DNA of 64,000 nt from NCBI GenBank assembly GCA_963830175.1, contig CAWHKV010000009.1, positions 372,001 through 436,000 on the forward strand. The letters run 5' to 3'. Position 1 is the stretch's first letter. The number at the start of each line of letters is the position of its first letter. This document shows positions 47,645 to 57,837 of the stretch, one piece after another. The notes below the pieces were generated by a model, which was not told the origin of the DNA, searched no databases, and saw nothing but the letters and a program-made list of their open reading frames with translations. The stretch is from JBBRBB01 sp963830175 (GTDB taxonomy: Bacteria > Bacteroidota > Bacteroidia > Chitinophagales > Chitinophagaceae). The translations under genes were made by a program, and so were the position numbers.

Positions 47645-48574
47645 ATGAAAGTTACAGTAGTGGGAGCAGGTGCTGTTGGTGCAACCTGTGCCGATAATAT
47701 TGCACGTGCCGCGTTATGCGAAGAATTGGTTTTGCTTGATATAAAAGAAGGTCTTGCTGAAGGCAAGGCACTCGATATTACACAAACAAGCGCCCTGCTT
47801 GGTTTTGATACGAGAATAACGGGCAGCACAAATGACTATGCAAAAACTGCAGGCAGCGATGTGGTTGTTATTACATCTGGTATACCCCGCAAACCGGGAA
47901 TGACCAGGGAAGAATTGATAGGAACCAATGCCAACATAGTAAAGGGCGTTGCGAATAATATTTTAGAAAAATCTCCTGATGCAATTATTATTGTTATCAG
48001 CAACCCGATGGATACTATGACATACCTTACTTTAAACAGTACAGGTTTATCGAAAAATCGCGTGATTGGTATGGGAGGAATACTTGATAGCGCCAGGTTT
48101 AAATGTTATTTAAGCATGGCTTTGAAATGTTCCCCTGCAGATTTAAATGCGTCGGTTATCGGCGGGCATGGCGATACGACTATGATACCACTTATAAGGT
48201 ATGCGACATGGAACAGCGCACCGGTTACAAATTATTTAAGTGCCGAAGAGCAGGAGAAAGTTGTGAATGATACCATGGTTGGTGGAGCAACACTTACAAA
48301 AATGATCGGAACCTCTGCATGGTATGCACCAGGCGCAGCCGGAGCTGCACTTGTTAAGACAATTGTTCGCGATGAGAAAAAATTATTTCCATGTTGCGTG
48401 AAACTGGATGGAGAATACGGACAAAGCGATATTTGCCTGGGTGTGCCTGTGGTTATAGGTAAAAACGGTTGGGAAAAGATTGTCGATTACAAATTGAATG
48501 AAGAAGAGCAAGGTAAATTCAACAAAAGTGCTGATGCAGTGCGAAATATGAATGAAGTTTTGAAGACTATTTAA
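47645..48574 (+). CDS. mdh: malate dehydrogenase (LDH-like type)
   Basis: 309 residues. The NAD-binding GAGAVGATCADNIAR is at residues 7-21, and the active-site His is in IGGHGDTTMIPL near residue 175. The substrate loop Arg pair is in RKPGMTREEL (82-90), and the conserved ISNPMD is near residue 119. The Arg-containing loop favours malate over lactate. It catalyses the last step of the TCA cycle. A strong terminator follows. Confidence 0.97.
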   Translation: MKVTVVGAGAVGATCADNIARAALCEELVLLDIKEGLAEGKALDITQTSALLGFDTRITGSTNDYAKTAGSDVVVITSGIPRKPGMTREELIGTNANIVKGVANNILEKSPDAIIIVISNPMDTMTYLTLNSTGLSKNRVIGMGGILDSARFKCYLSMALKCSPADLNASVIGGHGDTTMIPLIRYATWNSAPVTNYLSAEEQEKVVNDTMVGGATLTKMIGTSAWYAPGAAGAALVKTIVRDEKKLFPCCVKLDGEYGQSDICLGVPVVIGKNGWEKIVDYKLNEEEQGKFNKSADAVRNMNEVLKTI

Positions 48575-48587
48575 TTTGGAATAGAAA

Positions 48588-48617
48588 TAAAAAGCCCGGT
48601 AGCAATACCGGGCTTTT
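48588..48617. terminator. bidirectional intrinsic terminator after mdh
   Basis: AAGCCCGGTA and TACCGGGCTT pair over ten bases with a four-base loop. They are flanked by A and T runs, between convergent mdh and the caspase-like gene. Confidence 0.9.
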
Positions 48618-48618
48618 T

Positions 48619-50796
48619 TTATACACCTTCTTTTTTCTCCTGCTGAATTTTATATGCCATTATAAAAACAGCACCGAGGTTTTTATGAGGTGGAACGTAG
48701 TCATCAAAATAATCGTTGTTTCCAAAAATATTACTGAATGTCTTCCATAGTTGCGGCCAGTTTAAATCTTTTCCCTGGCGTAAATTTTCAACAATAACAT
48801 TAATCATTGGCTGGTTAATAAGCCCGCTGCCGGTTTGTTTAGAGGAAATGATATGTGCTGATGGGCATGTTTGTAAAACAGAACTTAAGTTTTGATATCC
48901 TCCGCAACTGCCCAATAAAATTATTTTGGCAGAAGGTGCAAGCTGTTCCAGGGTTGAGTTAAGGTAATAGCTATGCCCCCGGTGAATAACCATGGTTGGG
49001 TTAATATCTTTTTCTGATAAATATTCATTTAGTTTTTGCTGGGCAATAGCATCGAGTCCCTTTTCTTCATCTAACGGGCGGTTGCTGTATATTCTTATAG
49101 GAACCCCTGCAGTACTTGTTACAAGCGCCCAATTTTCATTCATGCTAATTTTCCAGTTGCCACTGCGGTAATTGTTTAAAAATGCATTGAAGATGTTTAC
49201 ACCATCCTTATCACCGTAGAAAAATTGTTGAATTACAATTCCTCCGGAAGTATCACGCATAAGTTTATTCGGCATAAAATACACGGGCGGTATTCCCAAA
49301 GCAGCAGTAAGATCAATTTTATTCGTAGAATCTATTGAAAGAAATAAAGTGTTTAGAATGCTGTAAATATCACCGGCTTTTTCATTGCGCGTATTTTTAG
49401 CCTGGTTAAGATTATACTGAACCTGGTTAACAATTAATTTGCGCAATGCTTCATCTTTAATACTCGCATACGAATCTGCGACGTCTACCGCATCTTCCAG
49501 GTTGGCCGTTTTATCTAAACCATTTATAAATGCCTTCATTAATATTTCTGCATTGCTTTTTTCCATGCGCTTCAGAAAATCATCAAGGGTATTATAGTTC
49601 GCTGCGATTTTGATCCATTTTTTAAAATGATCGAACTTAACCGTCATTAATAAACTGTCGCTTTTCTTAATACCACTTGTCCAGATGCGAGGGTACACCC
49701 CACGCACATAACTGCTGGTGTAAATTTCTTCAGAACCCATTACAGCCAGGTAATACAGTTCCTGCGGAGACAGTTTGTCAATTTTTCTAAACCTTACATT
49801 ATCTGGTAATTCGTGCAAGCCATTAATTTCATTAATGTAAATTTCTTTTGCTTTAAATGCGAGTTTACTGTTCAGCACATCAACTGAAACGGGTGTATCG
49901 CGTCGTCTCATTCTGTCAGCATAGTCAATGGCGGTTAATACAAGTAAAGAGTAATATTTCTCATCATTTTTTAATGCTTCATCTATTTGGCTGAAAGTGT
50001 TTTTGCCTGCATAAATGTTATCAATAAAAGGAAAGTACTGCCTGCCAGCTTTCATGCGGCTCATTCTGCAAATAATTTGTACAAGTGAATCTTTATTGCT
50101 GTGAATTTTATTAGAAAAAGCGCTGTACGATGCCGCATAGGTGTACAGGTCATCAGGATATTTCCTGGCAATTATGGTGAGTAAACTATCAGTAGATGGC
50201 AGGTCGAAATTCTGGCTGATCTGCCTCATTGCCGTTTCAGGATACTCTATATAATATTTTACGAGAGCAATGTCGTTGTTCTGAACACCACCAATATTAT
50301 TGCTAAAAGCCACAGACCGTATTAGCAGATTATCAATATCATAATTGTATTTAATTAAAACCGGCTCAATAGATTCTTTTCTACCTTCCAGAACCATAGC
50401 TTCACCAAAGGCTTTCACCAGGTTTACAAGTATGTGTGGTTTTATTTGTTTTTGCCTGTAGCCTAATGCATACCCTTCAAGGCATTCATTAAGACCGCGC
50501 AATAATTTTATTTTATCATTGCTATCAGTCATTTTATCAGCCTCTATTTGTATTTGAAGACTGTCTACAGAAAAGGTAGCTGCGTGTGTTAGCTTAGCGT
50601 TAATTTCTTCGTTTTGCGTTGGTGAAAAAACTGAATCATCTTTCCAGTCGGCACGCAATAATCGTTTCTGAGTTTCATCTACTTTTTCATGAAAAAAGCT
50701 GCGGACCAGTGGTATTTCAACCGGCTGATTTACTGGCTGAGCAAAAAGATTTAAAGTGGTAACGAGTATAAGTAAAGTCAGTGGGAGTCTTTTCAT
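48619..50796 (-). CDS. secreted protein with C-terminal caspase-like (clan CD) domain
   Basis: 725 residues from the ATG at 50796, where a clear signal peptide starts (cleavage after NLFAQ); the open frame reaches 50850, but that extension is not signal-like. Residues 30-510 are helical with no recognised repeat. From about 525 the pattern is alternating strands and helices: QQFFYGDKDG, then WALVTSTAGVPIRIYS, TMVIHRGHSYY (His605 and His608), KIILLGSCGGY (Cys631) and HIISSKQTG. A His at the end of one strand and a Cys after LGS at the end of the next is the clan CD dyad of caspases, gingipains, clostripain and CHAT peptidases. Activity is an inference, and the fold may be regulatory or inactive. 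Confidence 0.65.
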   Translation of the reverse strand: MKRLPLTLLILVTTLNLFAQPVNQPVEIPLVRSFFHEKVDETQKRLLRADWKDDSVFSPTQNEEINAKLTHAATFSVDSLQIQIEADKMTDSNDKIKLLRGLNECLEGYALGYRQKQIKPHILVNLVKAFGEAMVLEGRKESIEPVLIKYNYDIDNLLIRSVAFSNNIGGVQNNDIALVKYYIEYPETAMRQISQNFDLPSTDSLLTIIARKYPDDLYTYAASYSAFSNKIHSNKDSLVQIICRMSRMKAGRQYFPFIDNIYAGKNTFSQIDEALKNDEKYYSLLVLTAIDYADRMRRRDTPVSVDVLNSKLAFKAKEIYINEINGLHELPDNVRFRKIDKLSPQELYYLAVMGSEEIYTSSYVRGVYPRIWTSGIKKSDSLLMTVKFDHFKKWIKIAANYNTLDDFLKRMEKSNAEILMKAFINGLDKTANLEDAVDVADSYASIKDEALRKLIVNQVQYNLNQAKNTRNEKAGDIYSILNTLFLSIDSTNKIDLTAALGIPPVYFMPNKLMRDTSGGIVIQQFFYGDKDGVNIFNAFLNNYRSGNWKISMNENWALVTSTAGVPIRIYSNRPLDEEKGLDAIAQQKLNEYLSEKDINPTMVIHRGHSYYLNSTLEQLAPSAKIILLGSCGGYQNLSSVLQTCPSAHIISSKQTGSGLINQPMINVIVENLRQGKDLNWPQLWKTFSNIFGNNDYFDDYVPPHKNLGAVFIMAYKIQQEKKEGV

Positions 50797-50915
50797 TTCG
50801 TGTCGCTGCAGTTTAGAACAAAAATACTGCCTAATATAACCACTTAACAATTATATAATGTATTAAAAACCTTAATTGTAAATAGTAAAATTATTTTTGT
50901 GTAAACATTTTGTTA

Positions 50916-51593
50916 ATGGACGGTAAGCCAAAAAAAATTCTTGTTGCCGACGATGAACCCGATATACGCGAGATCATAAGTTATAACCTGGGGAAAGAAG
51001 GCTATGAAGTGCACAATGCCATAGATGGAAATGATGCTTTTGATAAAGCAATAATGCTGCAACCCGATCTTATTATTCTTGATGTAATGATGCCTTACAT
51101 GTCTGGTACAGATGTTTGCAGCAAACTTCGCGCAAACAGCAGTTTTAAAAACACCTACATTATTATGCTAACAGCATTGAGTAATGATGCTTCTCACATT
51201 AAAGGTTTCGATGCAGGAGCCGATGATTATCTTTCCAAACCTATAAGTCCCAATGTTTTGGTAAGCCGCATAAATGCTGTTTTTCGCCGCGTAAATGATG
51301 AAGCAAATAAGGTAATTTCTATAAATGATATTATCATAGACCCTGACCAATTTACTGTAACCGTAAATAGCCAGCACGTAATACTTGCAAAAAAAGAATT
51401 TGAGTTGTTATACCTGCTTGCGTCGAAACCCGGAAGGGTTTTTTTACGTAATGAAATTTTTAGCCGCATCTGGGGCAACGAGGTAATTATTAGTGACAGA
51501 ACGATTGATGTGCACATTAGAAAGATCAGGCAAAAGTTAAACATAGACTGTATAACAACGGTAAAAGGTGTGGGGTATAAGTTTGAATTATAA
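50916..51593 (+). CDS. OmpR/PhoB family response regulator
   Basis: 225 residues from the ATG at 50916 (a TTG six bases upstream is less likely). The receiver domain has DDEPD near residues 13-17, the phospho-Asp in LIILDVMMPY near 57 and the Lys in YLSKPISP near 107. The C-terminal winged helix (about 130-225) ends RTIDVHIRKIRQKL...VKGVGYKFEL. The pair with the histidine kinase 50 bases downstream looks like PhoB/PhoR, but the signal is not proven. Confidence 0.94.
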   Translation: MDGKPKKILVADDEPDIREIISYNLGKEGYEVHNAIDGNDAFDKAIMLQPDLIILDVMMPYMSGTDVCSKLRANSSFKNTYIIMLTALSNDASHIKGFDAGADDYLSKPISPNVLVSRINAVFRRVNDEANKVISINDIIIDPDQFTVTVNSQHVILAKKEFELLYLLASKPGRVFLRNEIFSRIWGNEVIISDRTIDVHIRKIRQKLNIDCITTVKGVGYKFEL

Positions 51594-51643
51594 CATACAT
51601 TGCAGTAAATAGTTTATAGAAGTTTTGACCTCGTAAACAAGCT

Positions 51644-52690
51644 ATGTTTTCAGAAAAAAATTTAACGCCCAATCAATTATCCGCCTTTACTTCCCTGGTA
51701 CTGTCCCTGCCCACGAGTATTGCCTTTTACTTTATACACTTCAGTATTCCGGTAGCAATTACCTCCTTTATTCTAATGTATGTTGTCAGCTTTTTTTTGA
51801 TAAGGTTTGTGCTTGAATCCTTCATATACAGGAAGCTTAAACTTATTTACAAATACATTTATAATACAAAGGCCAATAAAAAGGAAGAAATGTTTTACCA
51901 GCATGTGCTTCCAAGAAAAAGCATTGATGAGGTTAGGGAATATGTAGAAGAATGGGGCCGGCAAAAGACAAGTGAAATTGAAAATTTACAAAACAATGAA
52001 AAGTTTCGCCGCGAGTTTTTGCAGAATATCAGTCATGAATTTAAAACACCCATCTTCAGCATTCAGGGTTATATCGAAACTCTTTTAAATGGGGGATTGG
52101 AAAATAATGATATCAATAGAAAGTTTTTAGAAAACGCGGGAAGGAATGTAGAGCGAATGGTTAACCTTGTAAACGACCTCGACCAGATTACGCGGTTGGA
52201 AAGCGGCGAGCACTCCCTAGTAAAAGAAAATTTTATTATTCAGGATCTTATCAAAGAAATTTTTGAAAGCCTGGCCCTGATGTCTTCAGATCAAAACATT
52301 TATTGCTTTATAAAAAAAGGTTGCGAACAACCCATTACTGTTAATGCCGACCGGAAAAAAATTGCCCAGGTGCTTACCAACATTATTGAAAATGCCATTA
52401 AATATGGTCAAAAAAACGGGCATATAGCGGCAAGTGCTTATAAAACTGACAATGATCATGTATTGGTTGAAATAAGCGACGATGGGTATGGAATAGCAGA
52501 AGCACATTTAAACCGGATCTTTGAACGCTTTTACAGAACAGATGAGGGAAGAAGCAGGAATGTGGGTGGTACAGGGCTTGGATTGGCCATTTGCAAACAC
52601 ATTATTGAGGCACATGGGCAAAGAATACATGTACGCAGCAAACTCAACGTGGGTACAACGGTAGGTTTTACTTTACATGCCCGCAAATAA
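51644..52690 (+). CDS. sensor histidine kinase (PhoR-like)
   Basis: 348 residues. Two membrane helices (about 15-60) are joined by a very short periplasmic loop, so sensing may be intramembrane. The phospho-acceptor is NISHEFKTPIFSIQGYIE (His about residue 127). The ATPase has IIENAIKYG (N box), SDDGYGIAE (G1), FERFYR and GTGLGLAICKHIIEAHGQ (G2). There is no HAMP or PAS domain. Pairs with the regulator upstream. Confidence 0.94.
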   Translation: MFSEKNLTPNQLSAFTSLVLSLPTSIAFYFIHFSIPVAITSFILMYVVSFFLIRFVLESFIYRKLKLIYKYIYNTKANKKEEMFYQHVLPRKSIDEVREYVEEWGRQKTSEIENLQNNEKFRREFLQNISHEFKTPIFSIQGYIETLLNGGLENNDINRKFLENAGRNVERMVNLVNDLDQITRLESGEHSLVKENFIIQDLIKEIFESLALMSSDQNIYCFIKKGCEQPITVNADRKKIAQVLTNIIENAIKYGQKNGHIAASAYKTDNDHVLVEISDDGYGIAEAHLNRIFERFYRTDEGRSRNVGGTGLGLAICKHIIEAHGQRIHVRSKLNVGTTVGFTLHARK

Positions 52691-52764
52691 GTTCAAAGAA
52701 TTATGAAATTGTAAAGAGCATATCAAGTAAATTCACAATCATTATAAATTTATAAAACGTCATT

Positions 52765-54218
52765 ATGAGTGTAGATAAACCTAACGATTCAGGCAGGCGC
52801 AATTTTATTCGCAATGCCGCGCTTGCTGCAACGGGTTTTTATATTGTTCCGCGCCACGTGTTGGGCGGAAAGGGTTATATAGCCCCAAGTGATAAACTGG
52901 TTGTTGCCGGTGTTGGTGCAGGTGGCAAAGGCGAAAGCGATATTGCCAATTTTTACAAAAGCGGTAAAGCAGAAATTGCTGTTTTGTGCGATGTAGATGA
53001 CAGGCAGAGCGTAAACAGCCGCAAAAATTTTCCTAATGCCAAATACTATAAAGACTTTAGGGAAATGCTTGATAAGGAAGGCAAAAGCATTGATGCTGTT
53101 TCGGTTTCAACACCAGACCATATGCACGCCATTATTGCAATGGGAGCTATGCAGTTAGGCAAGCACGTGTATGTGCAAAAACCCCTGACACATGATATAT
53201 ATGAAGCCCGCATGCTTACCAAGGCAGCGCACCGTTACAAGGTGGTAACGCAAATGGGCAACCAGGGTGCAAGCCACCATGGCGTTCCGCAGTTAATAGA
53301 ATGGTACCAGGCCGGGCTTATCGGCGATGTGCATACCGTTTATTGTTTTACTGACCGGCCAGTTTGGCCACAGGGCATTCAGCGTCCGGAAACCATTGCA
53401 CCCATACCCGCTGGTTTAGATTGGAACTTATGGTTAGGAACCGCTCCTGAAAAAAATTATTTTGAAAACCTTGTTCCTTTCAACTGGCGTGGCTGGTGGG
53501 ATTATGGTACCGGGGCACTTGGAGACATGGGATGCCATATTATAGCCCCTGCATTCCAGGTATTAAACCCGGGTTATCCCACTTCTGCAGAATGCAGCAC
53601 CGGCGCTTTCTACAGCCAGATGTGGACCCGCGATTACACTCCTGAAAGTTGCCCGCCTTCTTCTCATGTTACGCTTAGATTTAAAGGAAAGGAAGGAAAA
53701 CCCGACCTCACCTTACATTGGATGGATGGCGGAATTCAGCCTACCCGACCAGTTGAGCTTGGCCCAACAGAACAGTTTGGTGATGGTGGAAATGCGACCT
53801 TATTTGAAGGAACAAAAGGTAAAATGATGTGTGCTACTTACGGTGCCAACCCACAATTATTACCTACATCCAGAACAAAAGAGGCGAATGTACCGCAAAC
53901 CCTGCCACGTGTTCCCGGTAGTGCCGAAGGTCATTATGCTGCATGGGTAGAAGCTGCCATTGCTGGATATGGAAGTCCGCAGGCAAAGGCGTTAACCAGT
54001 AACTTTGATGTGGCCGGCCACTAACCGAAAGCGTGCTTATGGGTAATCTAGCCATTCGCAGCCAGGATGTTCGTAAAAAGAAAAACAACGGTTATGAATA
54101 CCCAGGCAGGAATATTAAACTACTATGGGATGGTGACGATATGAAAGTGAAAAATTTTGATGAAGCAAACGAATATGTAAAAAGAGATTACCGTAAAGGC
54201 TGGAGCCTTGGGGTATAA
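52765..54218 (+). pseudogene. Gfo/Idh/MocA family oxidoreductase with TAT signal, one frameshift
   Basis: About 484 residues after repair of one base. It begins with a twin-arginine signal (SGRRNFIRNAALAATGFYIV), then the Rossmann part with VAGVGAGGKGESDI, STPDHMHAI and VYVQKPLTHD (the EKP-type Lys), and the C-terminal domain with GTGALGDMGCHIIAP. The frame ends at 54024 after NFDVAGH, but restoring one C near 54018 gives NFDVAGPLTESVLMGN and a normal end at 54218. It is a periplasmic oxidoreductase of unknown sugar substrate, related to GH109-like and sugar-dehydrogenase proteins. Confidence 0.85.
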
Positions 54219-54242
54219 TTAGTTTAGTGTTTCTCCTTATAG

Positions 54243-54270
54243 AAAAGGGCGCTTATTCAAGCGCCCTTTA
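54243..54270. terminator. bidirectional intrinsic terminator before ftsK
   Basis: AAAGGGCGCTT and AAGCGCCCTTT pair over eleven bases with a four-base loop between the convergent Gfo/Idh gene and ftsK. Confidence 0.85.
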
Positions 54271-54289
54271 ATTTTATATAAAGTTGAAT

Positions 54290-56803
54290 TTAAATCATAT
54301 CAAGTCTTTCCTGTAGTTCGCCTTCACTTCTTACCAACACCTCTCTTGCTTTACTGCCCTGGTTAGGACCCACAATACCAGCCTGTTCTAATTGATCCAT
54401 TAATCGGCCTGCACGGTTATAACCAAGTTTCATGCGGCGTTGTATAAGAGATGTGCTTCCCATTTGGTTTTGTACGATCAGTCTTGCAGCATCTTCAAAC
54501 AAAGCATCACGATCGTTAAGGTCAATATCTTTTCCTTCAAATTCCTTTTCATCAACATACTCCGGCAGTAAAAAGGCCTGCGCATATCCCTGCTGTTCGC
54601 CAATAAATTCACACACCCTGTCAACTTCAGGCGTATCAACAAAGGGGCATTGCAAACGGGTAATTTCCCCGTTGTAACTTATCAGCATATCTCCCTTTCC
54701 AATTAATTGTTCTGCACCTCCTGCATCCAGAATGGTACGGCTGTCTATTTTAGAAGAAACTTTAAAAGCAATTCTCGCAGAGAAGTTGGCTTTAATGGTA
54801 CCGGTAATAATATTAACTGAAGGTCTTTGCGTGGCGATAATCAGGTGAATGCCTACAGCTCTTGCAAGCTGAGCCAGCCTTGCGATCGGCATTTCAATTT
54901 CTTTTCCTGCGGTCATTATCAGGTCAGCAAATTCATCCACCACTAAAACAATAAATGGTAAGAACTGGTGCCCGCGCTGCGGATTTAATTTGCGCTTAAT
55001 AAATTTCTCGTTGTACTCCTTTAAATTTCTGCATCCTGCTTCTTTTAACAGGTCGTACCGGTTATCCATTTCAATGGTTAACGCGTTTAAAGTGTACACC
55101 ACTTTTTTGGTATCGGTAATAATAGATTCTTCTTCGCCGGGGAGTTTTGCCAAAAAGTGCTTTTCAATAACACGGTATAAACTCAGCTCTACTTTTTTGG
55201 GATCTACAAGCACCAGCTTTAATTGCGATGGATGCTTTTTGTATAATAAGGAAACCAACAGGGCATTGATACCAACAGACTTCCCCTGTCCGGTAGCCCC
55301 TGCCATTAACAGGTGTGGCATGCTGGCCAGGTCAACAATAAAGTTTTCGTTATCGATCTTTTTGCCAATAGCAATGGGTAACGAAAAATTATTGTTTTGA
55401 AATTTTTCTGATGCAAGCAAGGTCTTCATGCTTACGATGGTCTTACGCACATTGGGCACTTCTATACCGATTGTGCCTTTGCCCGGTATGGGTGCAATAA
55501 TGCGAATGCCAAGGGCTGCAAGGCTTAGGGCAATATCATCTTCTAAATTTTTTATCCTGCTTATTCTTACACCAGGCGCAGGTACTATTTCGTACAAGGT
55601 TACTGTTGCACCAATGGTTGCAGTAATGCGTTGTATTTGTATATCGTAATTACTTAGGGTGTTTATGATCTGGTTTTTATTGGCTTCCAACTCCGCAGGG
55701 TCTTGCACTATTTTTTCGCTGCCATGTGCTTCGAGCAGGTCGAGAGAGGGATATTTATAATTGCTCAGGTCCAGGGTGGGTTCATAATCGCCTAAAGATG
55801 GCTGGTTGTTTTTATGTGGTGTTTGAGATATGTCATCTTCTTCCTCACTTTCATCAACTCCGTCTTTTATTTCAAGGGATGGTATTTCGCCGGTTTTTTT
55901 ATTCTTTTTTGGTGATATAGGTGTTTCAATAAAAGGGGTCATAGTTTCGGGCTCAACTTCTTCGTCTTCTTTCTCAATTAAACCAAGTCCATCCGATACA
56001 TTATCCCCACCTTCATCTGCAGTAAAACTTATCTTACCATCTTCGCTTTTTAATTTATTGGCGCTGGCTGTTTCGCCATTGGCGCCCATAAAATTTTCAC
56101 TCTTTATGAAAGTGCTTTCTGCCTGAATATAATCTTCATCTTCATTATCATTTTCAGAAGAAAGTGTATCAAAAATTTTATTTTTTGCTTTTAATTTAAA
56201 AGTAAATGATGGATTGAACCGCCAAATAATATAGCTGAAGGCCGTCAATAATAAAATTGCGCCTGTGCCAATGGTTCCAATCCATTTTACAAGCCATGCC
56301 TGCGACATTTCTCCGACGGCACCCCCAAAAGAAAAGCTGCTACCCTGGGTAAAAAAAGCGAATGCTACGCTTAATGAAATTAACCCCGCAATAAGATACC
56401 TGAGGTTTCGGCCAATGTTATAAATAATTTTACCCGTTATAAGGTTAATACCGGCAACAAAAAAAAATGTGCAAAACAAATAAGAAGCAACACCGAAGCC
56501 TCTATATATAATGAAGTGCGAGGTATAGGCACCGAGTACACCCAACAGGTTGGCTACCTGTATATCCTGCGTTTTAAAAATATTAATGTTGGCAATGCTG
56601 CTTTGATCTTGCTGCCAGGTAAAAAGGTAAGAAGTAAAAGCAATGAACAGGAAACCCGATATTAGTAGTGAGGCGGCTCCGGCAATTTTTTTGGTTCGCT
56701 CATCTTTTGCAACCTCTGCAACTGTAACCTGTTCTTCTTTTTCGGGTTTCAGTTTATCTGGGTTAGCCGGGGAAATAGATTTTTTTTTCAAACGATTGGC
56801 CAT
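54290..56803 (-). CDS. ftsK: DNA translocase FtsK
   Basis: 837 residues. Four to five N-terminal membrane helices (about 40-205) are followed by an acidic linker (215-370), the motor domain with Walker A AGATGQGKSVG near residue 500 and Walker B VLVVDEFADLI near 630, and a C-terminal gamma winged helix (about 765-825, QMGSTSLIQRRMKLGYNRAG). It moves DNA during septation and assists chromosome dimer resolution. The -7 box TATATTTG is at 56820-56827. Confidence 0.97.
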   Translation of the reverse strand: MANRLKKKSISPANPDKLKPEKEEQVTVAEVAKDERTKKIAGAASLLISGFLFIAFTSYLFTWQQDQSSIANINIFKTQDIQVANLLGVLGAYTSHFIIYRGFGVASYLFCTFFFVAGINLITGKIIYNIGRNLRYLIAGLISLSVAFAFFTQGSSFSFGGAVGEMSQAWLVKWIGTIGTGAILLLTAFSYIIWRFNPSFTFKLKAKNKIFDTLSSENDNEDEDYIQAESTFIKSENFMGANGETASANKLKSEDGKISFTADEGGDNVSDGLGLIEKEDEEVEPETMTPFIETPISPKKNKKTGEIPSLEIKDGVDESEEEDDISQTPHKNNQPSLGDYEPTLDLSNYKYPSLDLLEAHGSEKIVQDPAELEANKNQIINTLSNYDIQIQRITATIGATVTLYEIVPAPGVRISRIKNLEDDIALSLAALGIRIIAPIPGKGTIGIEVPNVRKTIVSMKTLLASEKFQNNNFSLPIAIGKKIDNENFIVDLASMPHLLMAGATGQGKSVGINALLVSLLYKKHPSQLKLVLVDPKKVELSLYRVIEKHFLAKLPGEEESIITDTKKVVYTLNALTIEMDNRYDLLKEAGCRNLKEYNEKFIKRKLNPQRGHQFLPFIVLVVDEFADLIMTAGKEIEMPIARLAQLARAVGIHLIIATQRPSVNIITGTIKANFSARIAFKVSSKIDSRTILDAGGAEQLIGKGDMLISYNGEITRLQCPFVDTPEVDRVCEFIGEQQGYAQAFLLPEYVDEKEFEGKDIDLNDRDALFEDAARLIVQNQMGSTSLIQRRMKLGYNRAGRLMDQLEQAGIVGPNQGSKAREVLVRSEGELQERLDMI

Positions 56804-56819
56804 GGTAAAATTCTACGCG

Positions 56820-56827
56820 CAAATATA
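56820..56827 (-). promoter_or_regulatory. -7 promoter box of ftsK
   Basis: TATATTTG on the minus strand is an exact TAnnTTTG match, 16 bases before the ATG at 56803. Confidence 0.5.
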
Positions 56828-56882
56828 ACGGAGTTGGTGCAGAGATTGGTATGTGACGCCCTTAGTAATAGCCTGTAATTCG

Positions 56883-57803
56883 TTACTGACCGTAATAAAA
56901 CAACACCCTTTTATTTAACCTGAAACTAAGGCTGAAGAAAACAGTAACATAGGTATCATTATTCTGGCTGTTAGCTTTTTCTATATCGGGGCGCACTTTT
57001 TCAGGTGTCTTGGACCGGGAGTATAATTGCATGGCGAGTGAGGCCTGATCGGGCTGCAGGTATTTTTCAAAAAGGGTGGGATCTATATAAGTGGTGCTTA
57101 AGTTATCAATATAATCAGTAAACGTTTGCCTGAAATTTACACCTCCGGATAAGGCTAATTTATTATTGATATAATATTTCACACCCACTGTTACGGGTAT
57201 ATATAATTGCAGTAAACTGTATTGCTGCCTGTCGGGATATTCTGTGAAACCCTGGCCTTCCAGCCGAAGTGGTTGAAGTTCTACCCATTCATCGTTCAAT
57301 TTTGTCTTTGGATTAAAATGAAATAACCCCACACCTACACCAATAAATGGAGAAAGCTGTCGAATTTCCTTTTCCTGTTCAAGCATCATAAAAGGAAAAA
57401 TATCAACCCCGGCATATGCTTCAACAATGGAAGAACGAAAGCTTTGGTTGCGGTTGTACCGCCACCGCTCCTGCCCCCCGCCATTATTAATAAGACTGTC
57501 TGCCCCTTCAACTGAAGAAAAATTAACGCCGAACTTGAACGCCGACCAGTAATTCATATTAAAAATTGCTGAAGCACCAATCAAAGGTTTAATGGTTTGA
57601 AGCGAATAATCTTTTATAAAATGGCCGCCTACTCCTGTTGAACCACCAACATCTCCTAAAAAATTGTTGGCGCCGGCGGTTACACCTATCTCCCAAATTT
57701 TATATACCCCTGTAAGGTCTTCCTTCTCACCAAAATATTGCGCAAGTGAAATTTTAGAAAAGAACAGAATAAAAATTAATAATAAAAGGTGCCTTGTTTT
57801 CAT
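56883..57803 (-). CDS. DUF6089 family outer-membrane protein
   Basis: 306 residues. A signal peptide (about 1-21) is followed by a beta-rich barrel with IGVTAGANNFLGDVGG near residue 37-52, AYAGVDIFPFMML and a terminal TVFFSLSFRLNKRVLFYYGQ, which is the DUF6089 pattern. It is likely an outer-membrane beta-barrel of unknown function. It lies upstream of ftsK (80 bases). Confidence 0.87.
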   Translation of the reverse strand: MKTRHLLLLIFILFFSKISLAQYFGEKEDLTGVYKIWEIGVTAGANNFLGDVGGSTGVGGHFIKDYSLQTIKPLIGASAIFNMNYWSAFKFGVNFSSVEGADSLINNGGGQERWRYNRNQSFRSSIVEAYAGVDIFPFMMLEQEKEIRQLSPFIGVGVGLFHFNPKTKLNDEWVELQPLRLEGQGFTEYPDRQQYSLLQLYIPVTVGVKYYINNKLALSGGVNFRQTFTDYIDNLSTTYIDPTLFEKYLQPDQASLAMQLYSRSKTPEKVRPDIEKANSQNNDTYVTVFFSLSFRLNKRVLFYYGQ

Positions 57804-57837
57804 GTAACGGAATCCTAAAATAAATAAATATCTTTTA

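Noticed and set aside
50797..50850. Start of the caspase-like gene at the upstream codon (50850)
   Set aside because: The 18 extra residues are not signal-like, while a typical signal peptide starts at the ATG at 50796.
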